Assembly: GCA_964496475.1 (NCBI GenBank)
Contig: CAZBZS010000069.1
Coordinates: 1 to 8,482 of the forward strand
Direction of reading: 5' to 3'
Source of the DNA: JASLPR01 sp964496475
GTDB lineage: Bacteria; Chloroflexota; UBA11872; VXNJ01
DNA length: 8,482 nucleotides
The stretch's first letter is position 1; each line of letters opens with the position of its first letter. The notes under the pieces are model-generated. The model was not told the DNA's origin and made no database searches. It saw nothing but the letters and a program-made list of their open reading frames with translations. This document shows positions 1-6,453 of this stretch, in pieces. Made by a program: the position numbers and the translations under genes.

Positions 1-1
1 C

Positions 2-1321
2 GGCACCCGCATCGCAATACCGACACGAACGCGCGGCGCGATGGCGATGCCGAGCGGGACGGTGAAACAAGACGCCTACGAGAAACTGGTCAGGGAACTG
101 GTAGAGCGGCTGCAGGGGGCGCTGCCGCTGGATGGGGTGCTGCTGATGCTGCACGGAGCGATGGTGACGGACGATCTGTTGGACCCGGAGGGGGACATCC
201 TGCGGCGGGTGCGGGATGTGGTGGGGGAGAAGATCGCGGTGGTGGTGGAGATGGATATGCACGGGAATATTTCGCCGGAGATGACCATGCTGGCGGACGC
301 GGTGGTGGCGTTCGACACGAATCCGCACGTCGATGCCTACGAACGCGGAGCGGAGGCGGCGGAGGTCTTACGAATGATTTTGGACGGGGAGATCGCGCCG
401 GTGGTGGGCATCTACCAGACGAGATTGCTGTTGGCGCCGCAGGTGACGGGCACGGACGATCTGCCGCTGCGGGCAGCGCACGAGCTGGCGCGGCGCTTTG
501 AAGCAGAAGAGGGGACGGTGTGCGTGTCGGTGTTCGGTGGATTCGCGTATGCCGATACGCTGTTCACGCGTTGCAGCATCGTGGTCACGACGGACGGGGA
601 CGTGGAACAGGCGGGGCAGATCGCGAGGGAGATCGGCGAAGTCACGGAAGAGCAGGCGCGAGGAGTGCAGATCGCGGCGGTGCCGGCCGAGAAGGCGGTG
701 CAAATGGCGCTGGATATGCCGGGCGGGCCGGTGATGCTGGTGGATTCGGCGGACAACATCGGTGGAGGGACTCCCGGAGATGGGACGGATACATTGCGGG
801 CGCTGCTCGCGGCGGATGCGCAGGAGGCGACGGTAATGCTGGCGGATGGTGGAGCAGTGCAGAGGTGCCGGAAAGCGGGAGTCGGCGCGAAGGTGAGTGT
901 GGAAGTGGGGGGCAAGACGGATTCGTGGCACGGAGAGCCGGTGCTGGTGGAAGGCGAGGTGAGGGCGATCACCGATGGGCGGTTTGATTTCGAGATGGCG
1001 AATAGCCACCTGGCGTCGTTCCGGGGAAAGGGGATGGACATGGGCACAACGGCATGGCTGCGGGTAGGGGGGATCAATTTGATCTTGAACACGCACAAGA
1101 CGCCGCCGTTCGATCTGGGCCAGGTGCGCAGCGTGGGGATAGAGCCGGAAGGCCAGAAGATGATCGCGGTGAAAGCGGCGGTGGGTTACCGGGCGGCGTA
1201 CATGCCGATCGCGGCGGGGGTGGTGGAGATGGATACGGCTGGACTCTGCACGGCAAATCTGGGGAGATTTCCGTACGTGCACCTGGACCGGCCGCTGTAT
1301 CCGCTGGATGAGATACTGTAG
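2..1321 (+). CDS. M81 family metallohydrolase (MlrC-like), 5'-truncated by window edge
   Basis: Predicted zinc-dependent hydrolase of the MlrC/M81 family, named after the microcystin-degradation enzyme MlrC; most relatives have unknown amide or peptide substrates. The frame is open from base 2, before the first visible ATG (41). Family-typical sequence starts at that ATG (AMPSG, then DAYEKL), so the ATG is internal and the true start lies upstream. Counting from the ATG at 41: LHGAM at 37-41, the D-x-H motif at D72 and H74 (MDMHGN), and H96 in NPHVD. The 22-residue gap from H74 to H96 equals that between the MlrC zinc ligands as I recall them (D167, H169, H191), suggesting roughly 80 residues are missing. 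The MlrC C-terminal domain follows from about residue 230 (LVDSADNIGGGTPGDGTDTL) to the TAG. No signal peptide can be assessed. It converges on the broken lipoprotein gene. Family assignment is firm; the substrate is unknown. Confidence 0.9.
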   Translation, partial: GTRIAIPTRTRGAMAMPSGTVKQDAYEKLVRELVERLQGALPLDGVLLMLHGAMVTDDLLDPEGDILRRVRDVVGEKIAVVVEMDMHGNISPEMTMLADAVVAFDTNPHVDAYERGAEAAEVLRMILDGEIAPVVGIYQTRLLLAPQVTGTDDLPLRAAHELARRFEAEEGTVCVSVFGGFAYADTLFTRCSIVVTTDGDVEQAGQIAREIGEVTEEQARGVQIAAVPAEKAVQMALDMPGGPVMLVDSADNIGGGTPGDGTDTLRALLAADAQEATVMLADGGAVQRCRKAGVGAKVSVEVGGKTDSWHGEPVLVEGEVRAITDGRFDFEMANSHLASFRGKGMDMGTTAWLRVGGINLILNTHKTPPFDLGQVRSVGIEPEGQKMIAVKAAVGYRAAYMPIAAGVVEMDTAGLCTANLGRFPYVHLDRPLYPLDEIL

Positions 1322-1379
1322 GGGGCGGGTTTGATTCAATTGGGAGCGACCGGCGATTAGTGGTGGTTATGGCCCAGAG

Positions 1380-1559
1380 TCAGATGGCTCCGCCGGCGCC
1401 GGCGGTGGTAAGTAGGCGTCCGTCGGGGCTGAGGGCCAGGTCGGTGGGGTGATGGGAGGGGATGGGAAATTCGGCGAGGAGTTTGCCGCCGAGTCCGTCG
1501 CGCAGGGTCAGGCAGCCGGTTTTATCGATAGAGCTTTGAAGAACGAAGATGAGCTCGAA
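1380..1559 (-). pseudogene. In-frame 3' continuation of the lipoprotein gene (WD40-like blade) after a TGA
   Basis: Reading straight on past TGA 1560-1562, with no frame change, gives 59 sense codons that look like real protein. They include FELIFVLQSSIDKTGCLTL, then PTDLALSPDGRLLTTAGAGG, which is the typical end of a WD40 or related propeller blade (SPDG followed by a small-residue strand). The frame meets a second TGA at 1380-1382, directly after GGAI. The next codons read LWAITT, so the local sequence is GAI-stop-LW where WD40 blades commonly read G-T-I-R-L-W. Neither break needs an indel; each could be a single substitution, for example CGA to TGA. No natural stop follows soon in this frame, so the second TGA could also be the original gene end. 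Taken as a pseudogene tail with moderate confidence; a base-calling error or recoding is less likely. Confidence 0.5.
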
Positions 1560-1970
1560 TCAGTCGGAAGCGGCCAGGGCGATGATAAATTCAGAGTAGA
1601 GGTCAAGGATTGTCCGGCGGCCGCTAGGGAGATCGAGCAAAGCCAGCGTGCCGAGGGTGTCGGCTGAGGCAAGGGCGACGGCGACTCGGGTTGAGTCGGT
1701 GGAGGCGCTGGTGGCCACGACGGCGCCAGGGACGGGTGAGGTGATGGGGATGATTTCCGGTGATGACGGGTGGGGGGAGTTCGCTGCCCGGGAGGCTTCG
1801 TTGGCGGTGGTGATATTCCAGGTTGAATCGGAGCCGTCGGGGTAGGTGGCGATGGCGGCGGTTGGGGTTGGCGGATCCGAATTGCAGGCGATGAGAGTGA
1901 CAGCCAGGACCGCGAGTGCGAAAAGTACCGGGACGGGAGTGTTTCGGTAGTGATATGACAAGAGTCGCAT
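1560..1970 (-). CDS. Predicted lipoprotein, probably truncated by a premature TGA
   Basis: Encodes 136 residues from an ATG at 1970. The N-terminus is a clear lipoprotein signal: basic and polar start (MRLLSYHYRN), hydrophobic core at about 13-25, and lipobox L26-I27-A28-C29. The mature protein would therefore be lipid-anchored at Cys29. A Pro/Thr/Ser-rich linker covers about 30-80, then beta-strand-like sequence with a propeller flavour (TLALLDLPSGRRTILDL). The frame stops at TGA 1560-1562, but plausible protein continues in the same frame beyond it (see 1380-1559). No good Shine-Dalgarno is visible upstream of 1970. The start lies 83 nt downstream of the sulfatase stop on the same strand, so the two could share a transcript. 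Best read as the 5' part of a decaying beta-propeller lipoprotein gene. A genuine short lipoprotein remains possible. Function unknown. Confidence 0.6.
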   Translation of the reverse strand: MRLLSYHYRNTPVPVLFALAVLAVTLIACNSDPPTPTAAIATYPDGSDSTWNITTANEASRAANSPHPSSPEIIPITSPVPGAVVATSASTDSTRVAVALASADTLGTLALLDLPSGRRTILDLYSEFIIALAASD

Positions 1971-2053
1971 GGTACGGATTGTGGACCAACCATGCCCGAA
2001 CTTCTGGTGAAATGTGTTTCGTCGAGGTGGAGCTGTCCCGTTTCAGTATGAAG

Positions 2054-3496
2054 CTAGGGTTTGAAGAAGCGGTAGAGATCGGCGTCGCGGCCGCCGTATT
2101 CCTGCTCGGGGTGATCACCGGCGATGCCTTCATAGGCGGACCCTAGGGACGGCTCGAGGACCGGGTCTTCGGTCTCGATGAGGATATTGGCAAGTAGCTC
2201 GGTCATCTCGGCGCGGCGGCTTTCATAGGCGGGATCGTCGTAGAGATTATCCAGTTCGAGGGGGTCGTTTTGCAGATCGTAGAGCTCGCCGTAAGGTTTG
2301 CCGCCGAAGTGGATGAGCTTCCAGCGATGGGTGCGAACCATCTTCATGTTGAGGGATTCAGCGAAGGCCCACTGGCGCCAGTCGACGGAATCCTTGCGAA
2401 GCAGGCGGCGGAGGCTGGTGCCCTGTATGCCCGGGTGTCCGTCGACGCCGGCGAAATCGAGGATGGTGGGCATGATATCGACGGCCTGGACGAGGTCGGA
2501 GACGATCTGGCCGCCGGTGAGTTCTTTTGGGTAGCGGATGATGAGCGGGGTGCGGGTGATGTGGTCGTAGAGCATCCTGCCCTTCCAGAGGACGCTGCGA
2601 TGGCCGAGCATTTCGCCGTGGTCGGCGAGGAAGATGATGACGGTGTCATCGAGGATGTCGAGCACGTCGAGCACGTCGAGCACGCGGCCGATCTCGCGGT
2701 CGACGAGGCTGATGGTGCCGTAGTAATTGGCGATCACTTTGCGGAGTTTGGCTTCGGTGAGGGCGCCGAAGTCCTTTTGCCCGGAACTGGTGCGGTACTC
2801 GGGGACGCGGGACATCTGGCCGGTGCCGAAATCTGGGGGCAGCTCGATATCGTCCTGGGAGTACATGGTGTCGAAGGGTTCGGGGGGGTCGAAGGGCATG
2901 TGGGGATTGCAGAATGACAGCCAGGCGAAGAAGGGGAGTTTCTGATTGTCGGCGAGCATGCGAGCGGCGTTTCGGCCGATGAAGGTGTCGATATAGTTCT
3001 CGTCGCCGAGAGGGAAGGTGTCGGAACCGAAGTTCTCCTCGTTGGCCCAGCGGCCGACGTGCTCGAAATAGCGCTGATCGAGACCCTGTTCGCGGAGATG
3101 GGAGCGGTAGGCGTCGTAGTCAGAGAACATCTTGCCTTCGACGTAAAGGCGGTCGTCGAAGCCGTGCATCTCCTGGATGGGGGTGAAATGCATTTTGCCG
3201 AGTGCCATGGTGTGGTAGCCGGCGGCGCTGAGGATGGAGGACAGGGTTAGTTCAGATTTGGGCAGGTCGTACCAGCTCCAGCGGACGCCGTAGTTGTGGG
3301 GGTAACGGCCGGTGATGAGGCTGGCGCGGCTGGGCTGGCACATTGGGCTGTGGACGAAGAAGTGCTCGGCGCGCACGCCTTCGCGGGCAAGACGGTCGAT
3401 GTTGTGAGTCTTGACAGTGGGATTGTTGGCGCAGCCAAGGGCGTCCCAGCGAAGCTGGTCCATGGATATCAGGAGGATGTTGGGTCGGTCGGGCAT
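2054..3496 (-). CDS. Sulfatase (Cys-type, formylglycine-dependent family)
   Basis: Complete 480-residue sulfatase of the arylsulfatase/alkaline-phosphatase superfamily, hydrolysing sulfate esters (or possibly phospho-/phosphonate esters) through a formylglycine made from an active-site Cys. Visible motifs: N-terminal metal site MDQLRWDALG (D13, Q14), the sulfatase signature C53-Q-P-S-R57 followed by ASLITGRYP, GKMHF (K101, H103), H199 in NPHMPF, the second metal motif ADHGE (D292, H293) with H299, and K305. D13-Q14 instead of D-D is a common variant. Length is typical for a one-domain bacterial sulfatase with a C-terminal subdomain. There is no signal peptide: the protein begins directly with the first beta-strand (PNILLISMDQ), so it should be cytosolic. 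The Cys needs a maturase (FGE or anSME), and none is in this window. The ATG start has no strong ribosome site but has a plausible promoter about 30-60 nt upstream. Ends in TAG. Substrate cannot be inferred. Confidence 0.93.
   Translation of the reverse strand: MPDRPNILLISMDQLRWDALGCANNPTVKTHNIDRLAREGVRAEHFFVHSPMCQPSRASLITGRYPHNYGVRWSWYDLPKSELTLSSILSAAGYHTMALGKMHFTPIQEMHGFDDRLYVEGKMFSDYDAYRSHLREQGLDQRYFEHVGRWANEENFGSDTFPLGDENYIDTFIGRNAARMLADNQKLPFFAWLSFCNPHMPFDPPEPFDTMYSQDDIELPPDFGTGQMSRVPEYRTSSGQKDFGALTEAKLRKVIANYYGTISLVDREIGRVLDVLDVLDILDDTVIIFLADHGEMLGHRSVLWKGRMLYDHITRTPLIIRYPKELTGGQIVSDLVQAVDIMPTILDFAGVDGHPGIQGTSLRRLLRKDSVDWRQWAFAESLNMKMVRTHRWKLIHFGGKPYGELYDLQNDPLELDNLYDDPAYESRRAEMTELLANILIETEDPVLEPSLGSAYEGIAGDHPEQEYGGRDADLYRFFKP
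2657..2683 (-). repeat. Three perfect 9-bp tandem copies inside the sulfatase gene
   Basis: On the + strand the unit gtcgagcac occurs three times in a row without mismatch, with partial matches on each side. In the sulfatase frame it gives a V-L-D / V-L-D / I-L-D run at residues about 272-283, in the helix just before the DHG metal motif. Relatives usually show a mixed VLDALDEL-type helix of similar length here, so the repeat appears to be homogenised coding sequence rather than an insertion. Confidence 0.8.
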
Positions 3497-3528
3497 GGTG
3501 CGCTCGCTGACGGCTTAGGGGCAGAGGA

Positions 3529-3557
3529 ATTGTATTGAGGGGGTGGTAGGGGTGCAA
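3529..3557 (-). promoter_or_regulatory. Possible sigma70-type promoter for the sulfatase
   Basis: On the minus strand a TACAAT hexamer (complement of 3529-3534, 5 of 6 matches to the -10 consensus) lies 17 nt downstream of TTGCAC (complement of 3552-3557, only the TTG half of a -35). Transcription would begin near 3521-3522, giving a leader of about 25 nt before the ATG at 3496. The spacing is ideal, but one weak hexamer in a short spacer can arise by chance, so this is a suggestion only. Confidence 0.35.
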
Positions 3558-3615
3558 AGGGGACGCTCGGAAGCGGGGTCTGGCAAGATGATTCGGCGGC
3601 CGGAGAGCGGTCGTC

Positions 3616-3624
3616 AGGAAGGAG
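3616..3624 (+). promoter_or_regulatory. Ribosome binding site of the aldo/keto reductase
   Basis: The purine run AGGAAGGAG ends 4 nt before the ATG at 3629. It is the clearest Shine-Dalgarno in the window and fixes the start of the reductase. Confidence 0.7.
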
Positions 3625-3628
3625 TGGC

Positions 3629-4609
3629 ATGGGATCGGAACCGGATCGAAAGGTACGAATCGGAGCCAGCGACATTGTCGTAAATCGGATCGGGGTGGGC
3701 ACCTGGCAGTGGGGGGACGAGCGGTACTGGGGATACGGCCGGGACTACGGCGCTGATGAGGTGGCGGGGGCGTTTGACGCGGCGCTAGCGGAGGGTCTCG
3801 ACTTTTTTGACACGGCCGAAATATACGCCAAGGGCGAATCGGAGCGGTTGCTAGGGAGGCAACTGGAACGGACGGGGGAAAGGGTGGTGGTGGCGTCGAA
3901 GTACATGCCGTGGCCCGGTCGCCTGACGGCGGATGCGGTAGCGAGAGCGATTGACGGGTCGTGCGAGCGGCTGGCGGTGGAGAGGATCGACCTGTACCAG
4001 GTGCACTGGCCTTTCAGCCTGCTGCGCAAGGGGGTGCTGTTACGGGCGTTGGCGCGGGCGGTTGAGGCGGGTCGGATTCGTTGGATCGGGGTGAGCAACT
4101 ATGGGGCGGCGCGGATGAGGAGAGCAGAGCAGGTGTTGGCGGCGCACGGAGTGCGGCTGGTATCGAATCAGGTGCAGTACAGCCTGCTGAACCGGGGGCC
4201 GGAGGTGAACGGGGTGCTGGAGACATGCCGGGAGCTTGACATAACACTTATAGCCTACAGTCCGCTGGCGCAGGGGCTGCTCACGGGCAAGTACGGTCAC
4301 GAGGCCGAGCTTTCAGAGGCGCGGCGATTCAATCCGAAGTTCCGGCGGGCGCACCGGCGGCTGGTGGACCCGGTGGTGGAGATGCTGCGGGAGATCGGGG
4401 ATGAGCACGGTAAGGCACCGGCCCAGGTGGCGCTCAACTGGCTGGTGCGGAAGGAGGGGGTGGTAGCGATTCCGGGGGTCAAGAACGCCGAGCAGGTTCG
4501 AGCGAACGCCGGGGGGACCGGCTGGGCGATGAGCGAGGAGGAGCTGCGCCGTCTGGACGGAGTCACGACGGCGTGGCGCCGGCGGGGATTGCTGGATCGG
4601 CTGGTTTAG
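3629..4609 (+). CDS. Aldo/keto reductase
   Basis: Complete 326-residue NAD(P)H-dependent oxidoreductase of the AKR superfamily, a cytosolic (alpha/beta)8 barrel reducing aldehydes or ketones. The catalytic tetrad is complete and correctly spaced: D61 and Y66 (FFDTAEIYAKGESE), K91 (VVVASKYMPW) and H126 (LYQVHWP). Other family hallmarks are GVGTWQWG near residue 24, the GRIRWIGVSNY strand, the NQVQYSLLNR strand, IAYSPLAQGLLTGKY, and a C-terminal cofactor-binding segment VAIPGVKNAEQVRAN. Length is normal for the bacterial YajO/Tas-like or Kv-beta-like branch, where I would place it by these motifs. The start is fixed by a strong ribosome site. It diverges from the sulfatase across 132 bp and converges on the aconitase X small gene with only 37 nt between stop codons. 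I see no hairpin terminator in that gap. Substrate unknown; the family call is very secure. Confidence 0.95.
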   Translation: MGSEPDRKVRIGASDIVVNRIGVGTWQWGDERYWGYGRDYGADEVAGAFDAALAEGLDFFDTAEIYAKGESERLLGRQLERTGERVVVASKYMPWPGRLTADAVARAIDGSCERLAVERIDLYQVHWPFSLLRKGVLLRALARAVEAGRIRWIGVSNYGAARMRRAEQVLAAHGVRLVSNQVQYSLLNRGPEVNGVLETCRELDITLIAYSPLAQGLLTGKYGHEAELSEARRFNPKFRRAHRRLVDPVVEMLREIGDEHGKAPAQVALNWLVRKEGVVAIPGVKNAEQVRANAGGTGWAMSEEELRRLDGVTTAWRRRGLLDRLV

Positions 4610-4646
4610 GGTCGGACCGGGAGGCGAGATATGAATGGACGCGCCC

Positions 4647-5093
4647 TCAGGTGATTGAAGCGTGCCAGACCTTGATGGCACCGGCGGCGGGGTCCATTTC
4701 GAGCCAGTCGCCGGTCTCGATGGCACGGTGGGGAGGTGGGTCGAGGCGGTGCATAAGGGGCATTTCGGCCAGAACGGCGCCCTGGACCATCACCGGGTTG
4801 GTGGCGCCGAAGACGAGGCCGAGGGGAGCCTTGTCGCGGGAGGTCATTTCGTGCAGCATCCACGAGGTGGCGATTCCGCCTTTGGCGGTGGGGAATACCA
4901 GGATGCGGTGGAGGAAGCTCTGGCCGTGGAGATCGTGGGCCTGGCGGGAGAAGAGGCCGTTTTCGCGGTCGAGGTCGTATCGGGCGCTGAAGCCGTGCTG
5001 GGAGACCAGCGCCGGGCCGGAGACGGGTGGACCGACACCGGCGGGGCCGGATAGAACGGTGTCGGGCGGGCGCTCGGGGGTTGTACTTACCAC
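4647..5093 (-). CDS. Aconitase X swivel domain protein (small subunit, DUF126 type)
   Basis: Complete 148-residue protein carrying the swivelling-domain fold of aconitase X (AcnX), the partner of the catalytic subunit encoded just upstream. Split AcnX enzymes are dehydratases; characterised members act on phosphomevalonate or cis-3-hydroxy-L-proline. Family features in order: GPALVS at 26-31, HDLHGQSFLHRILVFP at 53-68, KGGIATSW at 71-78, and ATNPVMVQGAVLAEMPLM further on. Where many relatives have a G-R-G-S-C/S motif, this one reads A-K-G-G, so the Ser following R/K-G is Gly73. The start is GTG at 5093, sharing GTGGTAA with the end of the large-subunit gene (7-nt overlap). With no good ribosome site of its own, translation is probably coupled. 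The first 20 or so residues are Pro-rich and poorly conserved, so a slightly later start is possible. Ends in TGA. Reaction cannot be specified. Confidence 0.87.
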   Translation of the reverse strand: MVSTTPERPPDTVLSGPAGVGPPVSGPALVSQHGFSARYDLDRENGLFSRQAHDLHGQSFLHRILVFPTAKGGIATSWMLHEMTSRDKAPLGLVFGATNPVMVQGAVLAEMPLMHRLDPPPHRAIETGDWLEMDPAAGAIKVWHASIT

Positions 5094-6328
5094 GGAATCT
5101 GTCCGGTGAGGGCGGCTTCGACACAGACCCTGGTGGGTCGAAAGACGGGGTTGTAGCCGTAGCCGGGGATGATGTTGGCGAGCTTGGCAGAATCGGTGAC
5201 GAGGGTGCGGTAGCCGAAGTCTTCGGCGAGTTCATGGGGGGCCATGACGTAGAAGCAAACGCCTTCGAGGATGATGAGGCCAGTGGTTTCGAGAGTGTCG
5301 CTGTAACCGAGGCGGCGGGACTCGGCAGCGGCGATGCTGCTGGTGGTGATCAGGGTGCGGGTGTCGGGGTGGAGGGTCTTGCCGGCGAACATCCCGGCCA
5401 GCTCGCGGATTTCCATGATGGAGAGCTGGGGAGCGGTGAAGACAACGAGGTCGGCGTGGCCGTTTTCGGGCACGAACTCGCGGTAGACGATGTCGATTTC
5501 GTCAGAGCTCAAAGCGATTCGGCGGGCGGGTTCAACTCCGCCGAAGGCTTCGGCCTCGGTGCGAGCTTCTGGAGTGACGCCGACCATATGGAACATGGCG
5601 ACGGAACCGTAACTGGCGAGGGAAGCGCCGAAGGATTTGAGTTCGTCGGGGGAGGGTCGGAGGTTCTCGCCAACGATGCCGGGGACGGTCCAGTAGTCGT
5701 TGAGTTCGCGGCCGATCAGGCAACCGAGGGCGCCCCACTCGGCGCGGCCGTGAAGTTCGGCGTCGACCTGGACGCGGACGGTGGCGAGGCGCTGCTGTGG
5801 AAGGTGATAGCCGTAGCGAGGGACCCGACCAGTGAGTCCGGCGGCGAGGGCGGCGGGGCCGGCCTCGAAATTGGAGCGGGCGCCGCCGACGGAATTGGCC
5901 CAGATGACGGTGCCGGTGTCACCCCAGGCGAGGTGTTCGCCGAAGAGGGGCTGGTCGATGGTCTGGTAGTTGACACAGGTGTTGCAGAGGTGGGCGCCCA
6001 TGGCATCGAGGGAATCGAGAATGCGGCGGGCGCGGCGCGGCCAAATGTCTCGTTGGCCGATGAGCTCGGATTTGGCGAAGTCGACGGTGCCCGCGTTGGT
6101 GGTGGTGGGGATGCGGAAACGAGCGCCTTTGGAGACCATTTCCTCTAGATAGGCGGCGCCGGCGTCGCGGAGGGATTCGGGATCGGAGGCGAGGTGGGCG
6201 GAGCGGATGGGGACGAAATCCTCGGCCTTGAAAAATTCGCCTACGGAGAGCTGGAACTCGAGGGCGGTGCGGGCGGCGGCGCCGTCCCGGCCATCCAGCA
6301 TGGATTCTTCTTCTGGAGCCAGTTTCAC
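5087..6328 (-). CDS. Aconitase X catalytic domain protein (large subunit)
   Basis: Complete 413-residue catalytic subunit of an AcnX-type dehydratase, expected to bind an Fe-S cluster and work with the overlapping swivel subunit. Motifs in order: LTPEE-like N-terminus (KLAPEEESML), VDFAKSELIG at about 82-91, LCNTCVNYQ (C115, C118), WANSVGGARSNFEAGP at 143-158, PGIVGENLRP at 216-225, ITTSS at 327-331, GVCFYVMAP (C358), TDSAKLANIIPG at 378-389 and VCVEAALTG (C402). C118 and C358 fit the family cluster Cys positions. Where some archaeal relatives have NSGKCAHY, this protein has DSAKLAN with no Cys. Start chosen at GTG 6328, with AGGAT on the minus strand (6338-6342) 9 nt upstream; an internal ATG (Met10) is an alternative. 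Divergent from the MFS gene. The neighbouring reductase and carrier suggest small-molecule catabolism, but the substrate is open. Confidence 0.9.
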   Translation of the reverse strand: MKLAPEEESMLDGRDGAAARTALEFQLSVGEFFKAEDFVPIRSAHLASDPESLRDAGAAYLEEMVSKGARFRIPTTTNAGTVDFAKSELIGQRDIWPRRARRILDSLDAMGAHLCNTCVNYQTIDQPLFGEHLAWGDTGTVIWANSVGGARSNFEAGPAALAAGLTGRVPRYGYHLPQQRLATVRVQVDAELHGRAEWGALGCLIGRELNDYWTVPGIVGENLRPSPDELKSFGASLASYGSVAMFHMVGVTPEARTEAEAFGGVEPARRIALSSDEIDIVYREFVPENGHADLVVFTAPQLSIMEIRELAGMFAGKTLHPDTRTLITTSSIAAAESRRLGYSDTLETTGLIILEGVCFYVMAPHELAEDFGYRTLVTDSAKLANIIPGYGYNPVFRPTRVCVEAALTGQIPW

Positions 6329-6453
6329 GCAGGGATCATCCTAGGTGTGGGGAGGCAGGGCTAGTTGTAGCAGCACGCATCCAGATTTTGTCCGTTCGAG
6401 GGTTTGCGGGTCTAATTGTCGGTTGCGCGTTGGACAGACCGGGACTGGATGGA
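6329..6453. other. Divergent spacer between AcnX and MFS genes
   Basis: A 125-bp spacer that should hold promoters for both directions. On the minus strand a TACAAC hexamer (complement of 6366-6371) could be a -10 for the AcnX pair, with a poor -35. For the MFS gene I see no convincing promoter. An upstream TTG at 6388 is in frame with the carrier and would add 22 residues, shortening this spacer. No inverted repeat or operator stands out. Confidence 0.4.
6338..6342 (-). promoter_or_regulatory. Ribosome binding site supporting the GTG start of the AcnX large subunit
   Basis: On the minus strand AGGAT lies 9 nt before the GTG at 6328. It is a weak Shine-Dalgarno but favours the GTG over the internal ATG at Met10, which has only loose purine-rich sequence upstream. 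Confidence 0.4.

Noticed and set aside
368..1339. 323-codon minus-strand open frame opposite the M81 gene
   Set aside because: Arg/His/Pro-rich shadow translation with no recognisable domain, antisense to conserved catalytic sequence.
1531..1562. Selenocysteine insertion at TGA 1560-1562, suggested by a GAGCT/AGCTC pairing just downstream on the minus strand
   Set aside because: The pairing encloses a loop of about 16 nt, unlike a compact bacterial SECIS, and the position is not a redox motif. A nonsense change is simpler.
1322..2053. Independent small genes on the + strand (about 1449-1667, 1648-1845 and 1916-2146)
   Set aside because: They lack ribosome sites and family-like sequence, and they run antisense to the lipoprotein frame, which has a signal peptide and propeller motif.
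4610..4646. Terminator between the convergent reductase and AcnX small genes
   Set aside because: GGTCGGACC near 4610 allows at most a three-pair stem with a tiny loop and no T tract, so it is not a credible intrinsic terminator.
5027..6148. 373-codon open frame on the + strand opposite the AcnX large gene
   Set aside because: Composition is Gly/Ala/Glu/Asp-rich with no fold or motif, it lies exactly antisense to a strongly conserved gene, and it is explained by G-rich codon bias.
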